The notes below the pieces were generated by a model. It was not told where the DNA came from. It saw only the letters and a list, made by a program, of their open reading frames with translations, and searched no databases. From positions 1-33,625 of the forward strand of contig JAJTGP010000090.1 of assembly GCA_021299265.1 (NCBI GenBank): DNA of 33,625 nt. Direction: 5' to 3'. Shown piece by piece: positions 8,559-16,556 of this stretch (position 1 is its first letter; each line of letters begins with the position of its first letter). Source of the DNA: Hyphomonadaceae bacterium. GTDB lineage: Bacteria; Pseudomonadota; Alphaproteobacteria; Caulobacterales; Aquidulcibacteraceae. Made by a program: the position numbers and the translations under genes.

Positions 8559-9818
8559 ATGCGCGTCTTCACCTACTTTGCTTCCACCCTGCCTGAGGCG
8601 ATCGCGCAGGTGCGGGCAGAGCTTGGGCCAAAGGCGGTGGTGTTAAGCTGGCGCAGCACGCGCGGCGGCATTGAGATCAGCGCCTCCGCTGAACCCGGCA
8701 CCAAACCGCGCGCCAAATCTGCGGTCTCCCCGCCGGAACGCGCCAAGCCAGTCCTAGGGACAACTTCCAAACAAGAGACTTTAGCGCAGCACTTTAAGCC
8801 CGAAGATTTCCTGATGGGGGCACCACGCCCAGCAGCTGCAGACATTGTCCCGCTTGCCCCAGCCTCCAAGCCAAAACCAGCACCCGTCAGCGGTCGGGGC
8901 ACCGCCGCGCTGCTCGGGCGGCAGGCCGCGGCCAAGCCCCTTGTTCAAGAAGCCGCGCCCAAGCCTGCACCAGCTCCGCCTAAGCCAACCGCCAAGGCCG
9001 CGCCTGCCACGCAAGCCAAACCCACTCCAGCTCTTGAGCCACCAGCCAACAAGCCTGCGCCATCGCGTTTGGCCATGTTCTGGACGCGGGCTGGGCTGAC
9101 GCGTGAACAGGCGATGGCCATGGCGCTAAGCGACCACGCCCAATTGCGCCAAGCCCTCTCAGAATCCCTCTCGCAAAAGCTGAAGTTTGAGCCGATTGAA
9201 GCCGCCCCAACGCGTCCAATCGTGCTGGTCGGCCCTCCAGGTGCAGGCAAAACGGCGGCTGTTGCCAAGCTTGCGACGCGGGCCTTGGCCGTTGGCTATG
9301 AGGCGCTGTTGATCTCCGTCGATAGCGAGCGCTGCGGCGGGGCTGAGCAATTGCGCGCCATGGCCGATCGCTTGGGCACGCCCTTTGAAACCGCCACAAC
9401 GTTGCAAGACCTCTCACGCCTGACCAAACAAGCGCGGCAAGCCGGTCAGTGCGTCTTTGTCGATGCCGCCGCGGCCAGCCCGATGCAGCCCTCTGACATG
9501 CGCTCTACCGAACGACTGGTGCAGGAAGTGGGCCTTGAGCCCATCCTCTGCATGCCCGCCGATCTGCGCTATGAAGATCTCGAGGACTTGGGTCTGGCCT
9601 TTGCTGAGATTGGCACCAAACGTGCGATTGTAACGCGGTTTGACCTGACCAAGCGGCGGGCCTCGGCGGTATTTGCCTTGCATAAAGCAGGCATCGCCTT
9701 GGCACAGATTTCGGCCACCCCTTTTATCACAGGCGGTATCGCGCTGGCTTCTGCCCACCGCGTCGCAGCACTCCTGCTCGAGCCATTTGATGACATCAAA
9801 GCAGAGGATGCGGCATGA
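8559..9818 (+). CDS. flhF: FlhF-like SRP-type GTPase, atypical G motifs
   Basis: A 419-residue protein with the FlhF layout: an N-terminal B domain (MRVFTYFASTLPEAIAQVRAE in its first 21 residues), a long Pro/Ala/Lys-rich linker (about 50-170), and an NG domain with Walker A/G1 GPPGAGKT at 225-232. FlhF is an SRP-family GTPase that helps place the flagellum at the pole. The motif expected as DTAGR (G3) reads D302-AAAA-S, and the expected TKLD (G4) reads TRFD at 359-362, so GTP hydrolysis or base recognition may differ from standard FlhF. It starts 12 bases after flhA and overlaps flhG by four bases (ATGA), which supports the assignment. Confidence 0.88.
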   Translation: MRVFTYFASTLPEAIAQVRAELGPKAVVLSWRSTRGGIEISASAEPGTKPRAKSAVSPPERAKPVLGTTSKQETLAQHFKPEDFLMGAPRPAAADIVPLAPASKPKPAPVSGRGTAALLGRQAAAKPLVQEAAPKPAPAPPKPTAKAAPATQAKPTPALEPPANKPAPSRLAMFWTRAGLTREQAMAMALSDHAQLRQALSESLSQKLKFEPIEAAPTRPIVLVGPPGAGKTAAVAKLATRALAVGYEALLISVDSERCGGAEQLRAMADRLGTPFETATTLQDLSRLTKQARQAGQCVFVDAAAASPMQPSDMRSTERLVQEVGLEPILCMPADLRYEDLEDLGLAFAEIGTKRAIVTRFDLTKRRASAVFALHKAGIALAQISATPFITGGIALASAHRVAALLLEPFDDIKAEDAA

Positions 9819-10645
9819 GCGATTCTGCAACTACCATCGTGCCGTTTCCAACCCGCAAGCCACCCGGCCGCATTGTCGCTGTCGCGTCTGGCAAAGGCGG
9901 GGTCGGCAAGACGTTTATTGCCGTTTCGCTTGCAAGGTCCTTGGCAGAGCAAGGGGAGCGTGTCCTTTTGGTCGATGGCGACTTGGGTCTCTCCAATGTC
10001 GACATTCAATTGGGCGTCCAGCCAGACTTGACCCTCGCCCATGTCATGGATGGGGAAGCAACCTTGGCCGAAGCCGTCATGCGGATTGCAGGCGGCGCGG
10101 CAAGCCCCAGTGGCTTTGACCTTTTGCCCGGTAGCCATGGAATCGCCAGCTTTGCCGATCTGGGCGAGCGCGACGTCCAACGCATTGCAGCAGGGATTTC
10201 GGCTTTGAGCTTTTCCTATGACCGCGTGATCGTCGATCTGGCAGCCGGTATCGGCCATGCCATGCTGAAGCTTGCAGCCGATGCTGATGATGTGCTGATT
10301 GTTGCCTTGGACGAGCCTGCCTCTTTGACCGATGGTTATGCCTTCGTGAAGCTACTGAAAAGCCGCCGACCGAATGCACGCATTGGGGTTTTGGCCAATC
10401 GGGTCAAGAATAAGAAAGAAGCCGACCGCATCCATCAATCCTTCGCGCGGGCTTGCGGCTCCTATTTGGGGTTTGAGCCGGGCTTTGCCGGGGCCATCCA
10501 CGAAGACCAGGCCGTCAAAACAGCCCTGCGCGCGCAAATGCTGTTGTCGCGCCATGCCCCCACCTCCACCGCGCTCGGCGACCTTGAGACGGTCACCCAT
10601 TTGGTGAAATCTGGCCTAGCGTTTGAAACCCGCATCGCCGCTTAA
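9815..10645 (+). CDS. flhG: FlhG/FleN, MinD-like flagellar number regulator
   Basis: A 276-residue ParA/MinD-type ATPase. It has the deviant Walker A GKGGVGKT near residue 30, the ensuing VLLVDGDLGLSNVDIQLG, and DLAAGIG where FlhG proteins carry their DTGAG-type switch motif. FlhG binds FlhF and limits the number of flagella, acting at the membrane in an ATP-dependent way. The ATG overlaps the flhF stop codon, so synthesis of the two is coupled. The extreme N-terminus SDSATTIVPFPTRKPPGR contains a short basic segment but no clear DQAxxLR activator motif for FlhF. After the stop there is a 107-base gap before priA, which ends the flagellar block. Confidence 0.92.
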   Translation: MSDSATTIVPFPTRKPPGRIVAVASGKGGVGKTFIAVSLARSLAEQGERVLLVDGDLGLSNVDIQLGVQPDLTLAHVMDGEATLAEAVMRIAGGAASPSGFDLLPGSHGIASFADLGERDVQRIAAGISALSFSYDRVIVDLAAGIGHAMLKLAADADDVLIVALDEPASLTDGYAFVKLLKSRRPNARIGVLANRVKNKKEADRIHQSFARACGSYLGFEPGFAGAIHEDQAVKTALRAQMLLSRHAPTSTALGDLETVTHLVKSGLAFETRIAA

Positions 10646-10752
10646 AGCGCGCGGCCCACGCCCTAATCTGACGCAGCTATCTGTTAGCAAATCCTCCTTT
10701 GGGCTGAACCGCCCCCCTGCCCAAGTCGCGTCGTCTCGCGTAGGAGGAGAGC

Positions 10753-12909
10753 ATGGCTGTTGTTTCCGTCCTTCTTCCCCTGCCCTTGCCGGAAGCGTTT
10801 GACTATGTCGTGCCGGCGGAACTGACACTGGGGCTGGGCGATGTAGTGGAAGTGCCCTTGGGGCAAAACCTGCGCATTGGTGTCGTTTGGGCGGTTAAAC
10901 CCGATAGCGATGGCAGCAATCTAAAGCCGGTTAAGTCACGGTTTGATAGTCCACCTTTCCCACCCGCTTTGCGGCAATTCATTGACTTTGCTGCCCGCTA
11001 TCTCGTCACCCCTCCGGGGCAAGTTTTGGCCATGGTGCTGCGGCAACCTGAAGCCTTGGGCCCAGGTCCGTTTGAGCGCTTGGCTGCGGCGACTTCGCTT
11101 CGCCCTGACAAACTTAATGAAGCTCGGGCGCGGGTTCTCGACTGCGCGCAAGAGCCGATCCCGCGCGCTGCCCTCGCCAAGGCGGCGGGCGTTGGCTCGG
11201 GCATTGTCACAGCGCTCCTAAAGCTGGGAGCCTTGGAAGAGATCGAGCGACCTGTCGACCTGCCCTTTGATGTCCCAAACCCCAGTCTGCCGGCGCGGCC
11301 CTTGTCTGAGATGCAAGCAGACGCGGCCCATATGATCGCTAAGGCCGCCTCGGCAGGCGGGTTCAGCCCCTTCCTGCTCGACGGGGTAACAGGGTCGGGC
11401 AAGACCGAGGTCTATCTGGAGGCCGTCGCGCAAGCCTTGATTGCGCGACCCGATGAGCAAGTGTTGATCCTGCTGCCAGAGATCGCCTTGACCCAAGCCA
11501 TTGTCGCCCGTTTTGAACAGCGCTTTGGTGCTGCCCCTGCGCAATGGCATTCCGACATTGGCGCCGCGCAAAAGCGGCGGACGTGGCGAGAAGTTGCCGC
11601 CGGTCGTGCCCGCATCGTCATTGGTGCCCGCTCGGCCTTGTTTCTACCCTTTGCCAAACTCTCAATGATCCTCGTCGATGAGGAGCATGACAGCAGTTTT
11701 AAGCAGGACGACGGCCTGCGCTATCATGCCCGCGACATGGCGGTGGCGCGCGCCAAGTTTGAGCAGGCGACCATTGTTTTGGGCTCGGCCACGCCCTCGA
11801 TGGAGACCCGCCTCAATGCTGACGCCGGGCGCTATCAGCGCCTGCTTCTGCCCAGCCGCTTTGGTGTCGCCCTTCTGCCTGATGTCAGTCTGATCGACTT
11901 GAAGGAATATCCACCCGAACGCGATCAGTGGCTGAGCCCGGTACTGGTTCAAGCCATGGCCGAGACGTTGGAGGCGCGCGAGCAAGTCTTGTTGTTCTTA
12001 AACCGTCGCGGCTATGCGCCCGTGGTTTTGTGCCGCAAGTGTGGGCACCGCATGAAGGCACCCGACACCGAGTCTTGGCTGGTTGAGCACAAATATTCCA
12101 ACCGCTTAGTCTGTCACCTGACCGGCTTTTCCATGCGCAAGCCCGATGCGTGCCCGAATTGCGGGGCCGAAGATGGGCTGGTCTCGGTTGGGCCGGGGGT
12201 AGAGCGCATTGCAGCCGAAGCCACCGAGCGTTTCCCCGATGCACGGATTGAGATTTTCTCCTCCGATACCGCGCACAATCCCCAAGCCGTGCGGGAATTG
12301 GTCGGGCGGATGGAGCGCGGCGAGATCGACATTTTGATCGGCACCCAAATCGTTGCCAAAGGCCATAACTTCCCGAACTTGACCTTGGTGGGCGTTGTCG
12401 ATGCCGATCTGGGCCTCAAAGGGGGTGATCCGCGCGCGGGCGAGCGGACCTATCAGATGTTGAGCCAAGTGGCAGGGCGGGCAGGCCGCGCCGACCGGCC
12501 CGGTCGCGCCCTGATCCAAACCCATTATCCCGACAATGAAGCGCTGCAAGCCCTCGTCATGGGCGACCGCGATGCCTTTATCGAAGCCGAAAGCTTGGGT
12601 CGCGCCGCCGTGGGGGCGCCGCCCTTTGGCCGTATGGCCGCCCTACACATCATGGCCCAAAGTGATGAGGCCGCCGATGCCGCCGCCCAAGCCGCCAGCG
12701 ACGCGTTGTTTCCAGCGGATGGCGTTGAAGTGTGGGGGCCAGCGCCACCGCCTTTGGCCATGATACGCGGCTGGCGGCGACGGCGCTTTTTGATCCAGTC
12801 CAGCAAGGAAGTTGACCTTTCGGCCTTTATGGCGGCTTGGCGACGCGGATTTCGGGTGCCCGGCAGTGTGCGCGTGAGCATCGACATGGACCCCTATTCC
12901 TTCCTGTAG
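10753..12909 (+). CDS. priA: Primosomal replication-restart helicase PriA
   Basis: A 718-residue superfamily 2 helicase starting at ATG 10753 after an excellent TAGGAGGAGA site. It has the N-terminal DNA-binding domain (PLPLPEAFDYVVP), Walker A VTGSGKT near residue 216, a DEEH box, the LFLNRRGYAP motif and the C-terminal helicase motif with GTQIVAKGHNFPNL and QVAGRAGRADRPG. PriA reloads the replisome at stalled forks. The zinc-binding region keeps C427, C430, C467 and C470 (site 1), but three of the four site 2 cysteines are replaced: A436, T439 and T457, leaving only C454. Spacing aligns exactly with the eight cysteines of E. coli PriA. The helicase motifs are intact, so it is probably active. 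Confidence 0.95.
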   Translation: MAVVSVLLPLPLPEAFDYVVPAELTLGLGDVVEVPLGQNLRIGVVWAVKPDSDGSNLKPVKSRFDSPPFPPALRQFIDFAARYLVTPPGQVLAMVLRQPEALGPGPFERLAAATSLRPDKLNEARARVLDCAQEPIPRAALAKAAGVGSGIVTALLKLGALEEIERPVDLPFDVPNPSLPARPLSEMQADAAHMIAKAASAGGFSPFLLDGVTGSGKTEVYLEAVAQALIARPDEQVLILLPEIALTQAIVARFEQRFGAAPAQWHSDIGAAQKRRTWREVAAGRARIVIGARSALFLPFAKLSMILVDEEHDSSFKQDDGLRYHARDMAVARAKFEQATIVLGSATPSMETRLNADAGRYQRLLLPSRFGVALLPDVSLIDLKEYPPERDQWLSPVLVQAMAETLEAREQVLLFLNRRGYAPVVLCRKCGHRMKAPDTESWLVEHKYSNRLVCHLTGFSMRKPDACPNCGAEDGLVSVGPGVERIAAEATERFPDARIEIFSSDTAHNPQAVRELVGRMERGEIDILIGTQIVAKGHNFPNLTLVGVVDADLGLKGGDPRAGERTYQMLSQVAGRAGRADRPGRALIQTHYPDNEALQALVMGDRDAFIEAESLGRAAVGAPPFGRMAALHIMAQSDEAADAAAQAASDALFPADGVEVWGPAPPPLAMIRGWRRRRFLIQSSKEVDLSAFMAAWRRGFRVPGSVRVSIDMDPYSFL

Positions 12910-12981
12910 ACCACTGCCTGTTTGTTCTGAAACCTGTGTGCCATCATTGACCTTGGCCAGCGGCACGCACAAAGAAAATCC

Positions 12982-13656
12982 ATGCTGCTTGTTCATGCCA
13001 GAACCCTAGACCCCCTCTCGCGGGCCGTGCGCTTGGCGCTGGGTGAAAAGCGCGCCGTCTTTCACGTGCGCGAAGCCTTACCGTTTGAAGCCGATGCTGG
13101 GCTGCTGGCCGTGGCCCCCGATGGCATGACGCCTGTGCTGGTCGATGATTCCTGGGGCCATGGCGCGACCATCTCCGAAGCGCTCGCAATCTTTGAATAT
13201 TTGGAAGACCTTTTGCCCACCCCGCCACTTTTGCCTGGCGGACCTTTGGAGCGCGCGGCTGTGCGCGCCATGACGATAAGGGCGATCCGGACTTTGGGGC
13301 CGATTGTCGACAATGTCGTGCATGAGAAGGCGCGCAAGGCCCTTGCCCGGGGTGGTGCACCCGACACCGCCATCCTGCGCCAAGCCACATTGGCGGCCAC
13401 CCAAACCCTCGATCAGATTGGCCGCGCGGCAGAGGCCGAAGGCTGGATAGGTGGCAAGAAGCTGTCGATTGCCGACATGGTTGCTGCCGCGCATTTCTCC
13501 GTATTGGATTATCTTGATGCCGTCAGTTGGAGTAGCGCGCCAGCAGGCAAGGATTGGTATGCGCGTTTGAAGCAGCGCCCGGCGTTCAGACCCCTTCTGG
13601 GTGACTTGCTGGCGGGCCTGTCGCCACCACCACATTATGGTGATTTAGACTTTTAG
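12982..13656 (+). CDS. Glutathione S-transferase family protein
   Basis: A 224-residue protein. The N-terminal part (1-75) looks like a GST thioredoxin fold: MLLVHARTLDPLSRAVRLAL, then the cis-Pro region DGMTPVLVDDS and an E-A-I-F-EYLED segment matching the glutathione-binding ESxAIxxYL region. The C-terminal part (90-224) is helical, with IADMVAAAHFSVLDYLD as the typical N-capping box. The catalytic residue and substrate cannot be named. Related short GSTs are common in alphaproteobacteria. Its stop codon overlaps the ribosome site of queG, so the two are probably co-transcribed. Confidence 0.8.
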   Translation: MLLVHARTLDPLSRAVRLALGEKRAVFHVREALPFEADAGLLAVAPDGMTPVLVDDSWGHGATISEALAIFEYLEDLLPTPPLLPGGPLERAAVRAMTIRAIRTLGPIVDNVVHEKARKALARGGAPDTAILRQATLAATQTLDQIGRAAEAEGWIGGKKLSIADMVAAAHFSVLDYLDAVSWSSAPAGKDWYARLKQRPAFRPLLGDLLAGLSPPPHYGDLDF

Positions 13657-13665
13657 GAGGGCGCT

Positions 13666-14805
13666 TTGGCCAAGACCGCGTCCAAATCCCAACCCCTTGA
13701 TGCCGCCATGGTCAAACAACTGGCGCGCGCGCATGGCTTTGACGTTTGCGGTCTTGCCGATGCACGCGCCGCCTGGGAGGCAGATACCCGTCTCCGCGAG
13801 TTCGTCGCCGCAGGTTTTCATGGCGCAATGGGCTGGATGGAAGAGACGCTCGACCGCCGCAGCCATCCCACCGCCATGTGGGAAGATGCCAAGACTGCCA
13901 TCATGCTGGGCGTTAATTATGGCCCCGATACTGACCCGATGGCGAAATTAGCGCGGAAGAATCTGGCTAATATCTCGGTCTATGCCGGCGGCGATGATTA
14001 TCATGATGTGATCAAGAAGCAGCTCAAGGCCTTTGCTGGGCTGTTGCATCGCCAAAGTGGCGCGCAAGTCAAAGTTTTTGTCGATACGGCCCCCTTGATG
14101 GAAAAGCCGCTGGCGGCGCGCGCCGGTCTTGGCTGGCAGGGCAAACATACCAATCTTGTCTCCACCGACTTTGGCTCTTGGCTTTTCTTGGGCTGTATCT
14201 TGATCGCGCAGGACTTTGCCGCAGATGTGCCAACGAAGGATCATTGTGGGTCGTGCACGGCGTGCTTGGATGCCTGCCCGACCAAGGCTTTCCCGGCACC
14301 CTATCAACTCGACGCGAGGCGCTGCATTTCCTACCTCACGATTGAACATGCTGGCCCAATCCCGTTGGAGTTCCGCGCCGCGATGGGCAATCGCATCTAT
14401 GGCTGTGACGATTGCTTGGCCGTCTGCCCATGGAACAAATTCGCCCAAACCGCGCGCGAAACCAAATTGCACGTGCGCGACGCGTTGAAGCACTTGAGCC
14501 TGCTCGAATTGGCCTACCTCGATGATACCCATTTTCGGGCATTGTTTGCCAAAAACCCCGTCAAGCGCATTGGCGTCGACCGCTTCTTACGCAATGTCGC
14601 CATTGGCCTCGGCAATCGGGGAGCAGCCGAAGCTGTACCTGCCGCCCGTCATCTCAGCCAACATGAAAGCCCGCTGGTACGCGGGGCTGGAATATGGGCC
14701 CTGAAACAATTGATGCCGCCTGAGGACTTTTCAGCTTTGGCAGAGACCAGTATGGCCTATGAGACCGACGCGCTGGTGCGCGCCGAATGGGAACAGCCAC
14801 TTTGA
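13666..14805 (+). CDS. queG: Epoxyqueuosine reductase QueG
   Basis: A 379-residue protein matching E. coli QueG in length. The start is TTG 13666, five bases after a GGAGG site that overlaps the gst stop codon. An N-terminal cobalamin-binding region (DUF1730) carries VDTAPLMEKPLAARAGLGW with the catalytic Asp at 140. Two 4Fe-4S motifs follow: C194, C197, C200, C204 and C247, C250, C254 plus a Cys in RRCISYLT. The C-terminus is helical, HEAT-like. QueG reduces epoxyqueuosine to queuosine in the wobble base of tRNAs for Asp, Asn, His and Tyr. All key residues are present. The 3' end overlaps mtgA by 19 bases. Confidence 0.95.
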   Translation: MAKTASKSQPLDAAMVKQLARAHGFDVCGLADARAAWEADTRLREFVAAGFHGAMGWMEETLDRRSHPTAMWEDAKTAIMLGVNYGPDTDPMAKLARKNLANISVYAGGDDYHDVIKKQLKAFAGLLHRQSGAQVKVFVDTAPLMEKPLAARAGLGWQGKHTNLVSTDFGSWLFLGCILIAQDFAADVPTKDHCGSCTACLDACPTKAFPAPYQLDARRCISYLTIEHAGPIPLEFRAAMGNRIYGCDDCLAVCPWNKFAQTARETKLHVRDALKHLSLLELAYLDDTHFRALFAKNPVKRIGVDRFLRNVAIGLGNRGAAEAVPAARHLSQHESPLVRGAGIWALKQLMPPEDFSALAETSMAYETDALVRAEWEQPL

Positions 14806-15545
14806 ACCTTGCTACTAGCCCCGCGCCACAGGTAAGCCCGCCGCCCAAGCCAAAGCCTCGCAAGGGCTTTTGGGGTCGCTTGGGGAAGTTCATGCTATTC
14901 CTCGCGTTGGCACCGATTGTCTGGACCTTGCTCTACCGCTTCGTGCCCATCCCGGGGACAATCTTGATGGTGGAGCGTGCCTTTCAAGGCAAGGATGTGC
15001 GGCGCAATCCTGTCGCGCTCAACCAGATCAGCCCGCATTTGATCTACTCGGTCATTGCTTCCGAGGACGCGAAATTCTGCAGTCACAATGGCTTTGACTG
15101 GATTGCGATCCAAAAGGCGGTGAAGAGCAATGAGCGCGGCCGCAAGCTGCGCGGTGGCTCTACCATCAGCCAGCAGACCGCCAAAAATGTGTTCCTGTGG
15201 CCCGAACGTTCGTGGCTGCGCAAAGGCTTGGAGGCGGGCTTTACGGTATTGATTGAAACTCTGTGGCCAAAGCAGCGCATCATGGAGGCCTATCTGAATG
15301 TAGCCGAGTTTGGCCCCGGTATCTTTGGGGCGGAAGCCGGCGCGCTCTATCATTTTGGTAAGCACGCCAAGGACCTCACGCCCATGCAGGCTGCCCGCCT
15401 CGCCGCCATCCTGCCACTCCCAGCGAAATGGAGCCCGACCAAGCCTTCCCGTCGCGTGGCGCGCAAGGCTAATGGGATCGTGAAAGGGGCGCGTATCGTG
15501 CGCGAAAGTGGCTTGGGTTCCTGCATCAAGATTGAAAAGAAGTAG
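14787..15545 (+). CDS. mtgA: Monofunctional peptidoglycan glycosyltransferase MtgA
   Basis: A 252-residue inner-membrane protein: a short Pro/Lys-rich cytoplasmic tail, a membrane helix near residues 30-50, and a GT51 transglycosylase domain. It has SVIASEDAKFCSHNGFDW with the catalytic Glu, RGGSTISQQTAKNVFLW, and the KQRIMEAYLNVAEFG motif. There is no transpeptidase domain, which separates it from class A penicillin-binding proteins. It polymerises lipid II into glycan strands. ATG 14787 overlaps the end of queG by 19 bases, which would couple translation; an internal TTG at 14799 is a less likely alternative. Confidence 0.94.
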   Translation: MGTATLNLATSPAPQVSPPPKPKPRKGFWGRLGKFMLFLALAPIVWTLLYRFVPIPGTILMVERAFQGKDVRRNPVALNQISPHLIYSVIASEDAKFCSHNGFDWIAIQKAVKSNERGRKLRGGSTISQQTAKNVFLWPERSWLRKGLEAGFTVLIETLWPKQRIMEAYLNVAEFGPGIFGAEAGALYHFGKHAKDLTPMQAARLAAILPLPAKWSPTKPSRRVARKANGIVKGARIVRESGLGSCIKIEKK

Positions 15546-15553
15546 AAAAAATC

Positions 15554-16402
15554 ATGAAAGAGGAACGCGCGCTTCTTAAACGCATCGCCGAAGCCTTGGA
15601 GCGTTTAGCCCCAGCGCCTGCCCCTTTGCCGAGCCCCGAAGACCATGACGTGTTTGTCTGGCGCGGCGATCAGTTGCGTTTGAGCCCTGTCGCGCAACCC
15701 CGCCGCGTACCCTTGTCCTTGATCCAAGGGGTGGAGACACAAAAAGGCCGCCTCCTTCAGAATACCGAGCGCTTTGCCGCAGGCCATCCGGCCAACCACG
15801 CCATGCTATGGGGCGCGCGCGGCACGGGTAAGAGCGCCTTAGTGAAGGCCGTCCATCATCAGGTTTCCAAGCAGCATCCAGACCTGAAACTCGTCGAGAT
15901 TGGCCGCACAGACCTCAGAAGCCTACCCGATCTAGCTGATCGCTTAAGTGAAGCAGGCTGGCGCGCCCTTGTTTTCATCGACGACCTTTCTTTTGAAGGG
16001 GCGGACGAGACGTATAAGGCGCTGAAAAGCGTGTTGGACGGTGGCGTTTCTGGCGCGATGGCCAATCTATTGGTCTATGTCACCTCCAACCGTCGCCATC
16101 TGATCAATCGCCCGGACGGCAATCAAGCGGAATTTCGCCCCGAAGAGACGGTGGAAGAACAAGTAGCCTTGCCAGAGCGTTTCGGCCTGTGGCTAGGCTT
16201 CCAAAGCTTGGATCAACCAACGTGGCTGGCCATCGTGCGCGGCTATGCCGAGGCGTTAAATCTCGCCCCCGATGATCCAGAGCTAGAACGCACCGCTTTA
16301 CAATGGGCCGCCCAACGTGGAGCGCGCTCTGGCCGCAGTGCTTGGCAATTCGTGATTGATCGTGCCGGGCAGTTGGGGCTGTCGATCGATCTGCAGGATT
16401 AG
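15554..16402 (+). CDS. DUF815 family AAA+ ATPase
   Basis: A 282-residue protein with Walker A WGARGTGKSALV near residue 85 and Walker B ALVFIDDLSFE near 137. The segment TSNRRHLINR is a sensor 1-like motif with the Arg/His pair usual in DUF815, and an arrangement of ETVEEQVALPERFGLWLGF follows. The family is widespread in proteobacteria and has no firmly known function; members are often described as RuvB/DnaC-like ATPases. The N-terminus is helical. It lies eight bases after mtgA, the ribosome site is weak, and eight Ts follow the stop codon immediately, before a repeat-like palindrome. Confidence 0.88.
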   Translation: MKEERALLKRIAEALERLAPAPAPLPSPEDHDVFVWRGDQLRLSPVAQPRRVPLSLIQGVETQKGRLLQNTERFAAGHPANHAMLWGARGTGKSALVKAVHHQVSKQHPDLKLVEIGRTDLRSLPDLADRLSEAGWRALVFIDDLSFEGADETYKALKSVLDGGVSGAMANLLVYVTSNRRHLINRPDGNQAEFRPEETVEEQVALPERFGLWLGFQSLDQPTWLAIVRGYAEALNLAPDDPELERTALQWAAQRGARSGRSAWQFVIDRAGQLGLSIDLQD

Positions 16403-16417
16403 TTTTTTTTGAGGTCA

Positions 16418-16491
16418 TCCCCGCCGCAGCGTCAGCGGAGAGCGGGGACCCCAAGGACTTTCAGCCCTCCCCTCACCCTGTGGGAGAGGGG
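16418..16491 (+). repeat. Two adjacent palindromes, REP-like, in a convergent gap
   Basis: The first palindrome, 16418-16448, has arms TCCCCGC and GCGGGGA with an inner CCGC/GCGG pair and resembles the GTCATCCCCGC...GCGGGGAC class of dispersed repeats common in alphaproteobacteria. The second, 16469-16491, pairs CCCCTCACCC with GGGAGAGGGG with one mismatch and a three-base loop. Both lie between the convergent DUF815 and NlpD-like genes, where they may stop transcription from both sides. Copies elsewhere in the genome cannot be seen from here. Confidence 0.5.
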
Positions 16492-16556
16492 CTTCTCCTT
16501 CCCACCCCTTCGCCGTAACGTCAACTGCAAACTAGGAAACAGTCAAAACGCCACAC

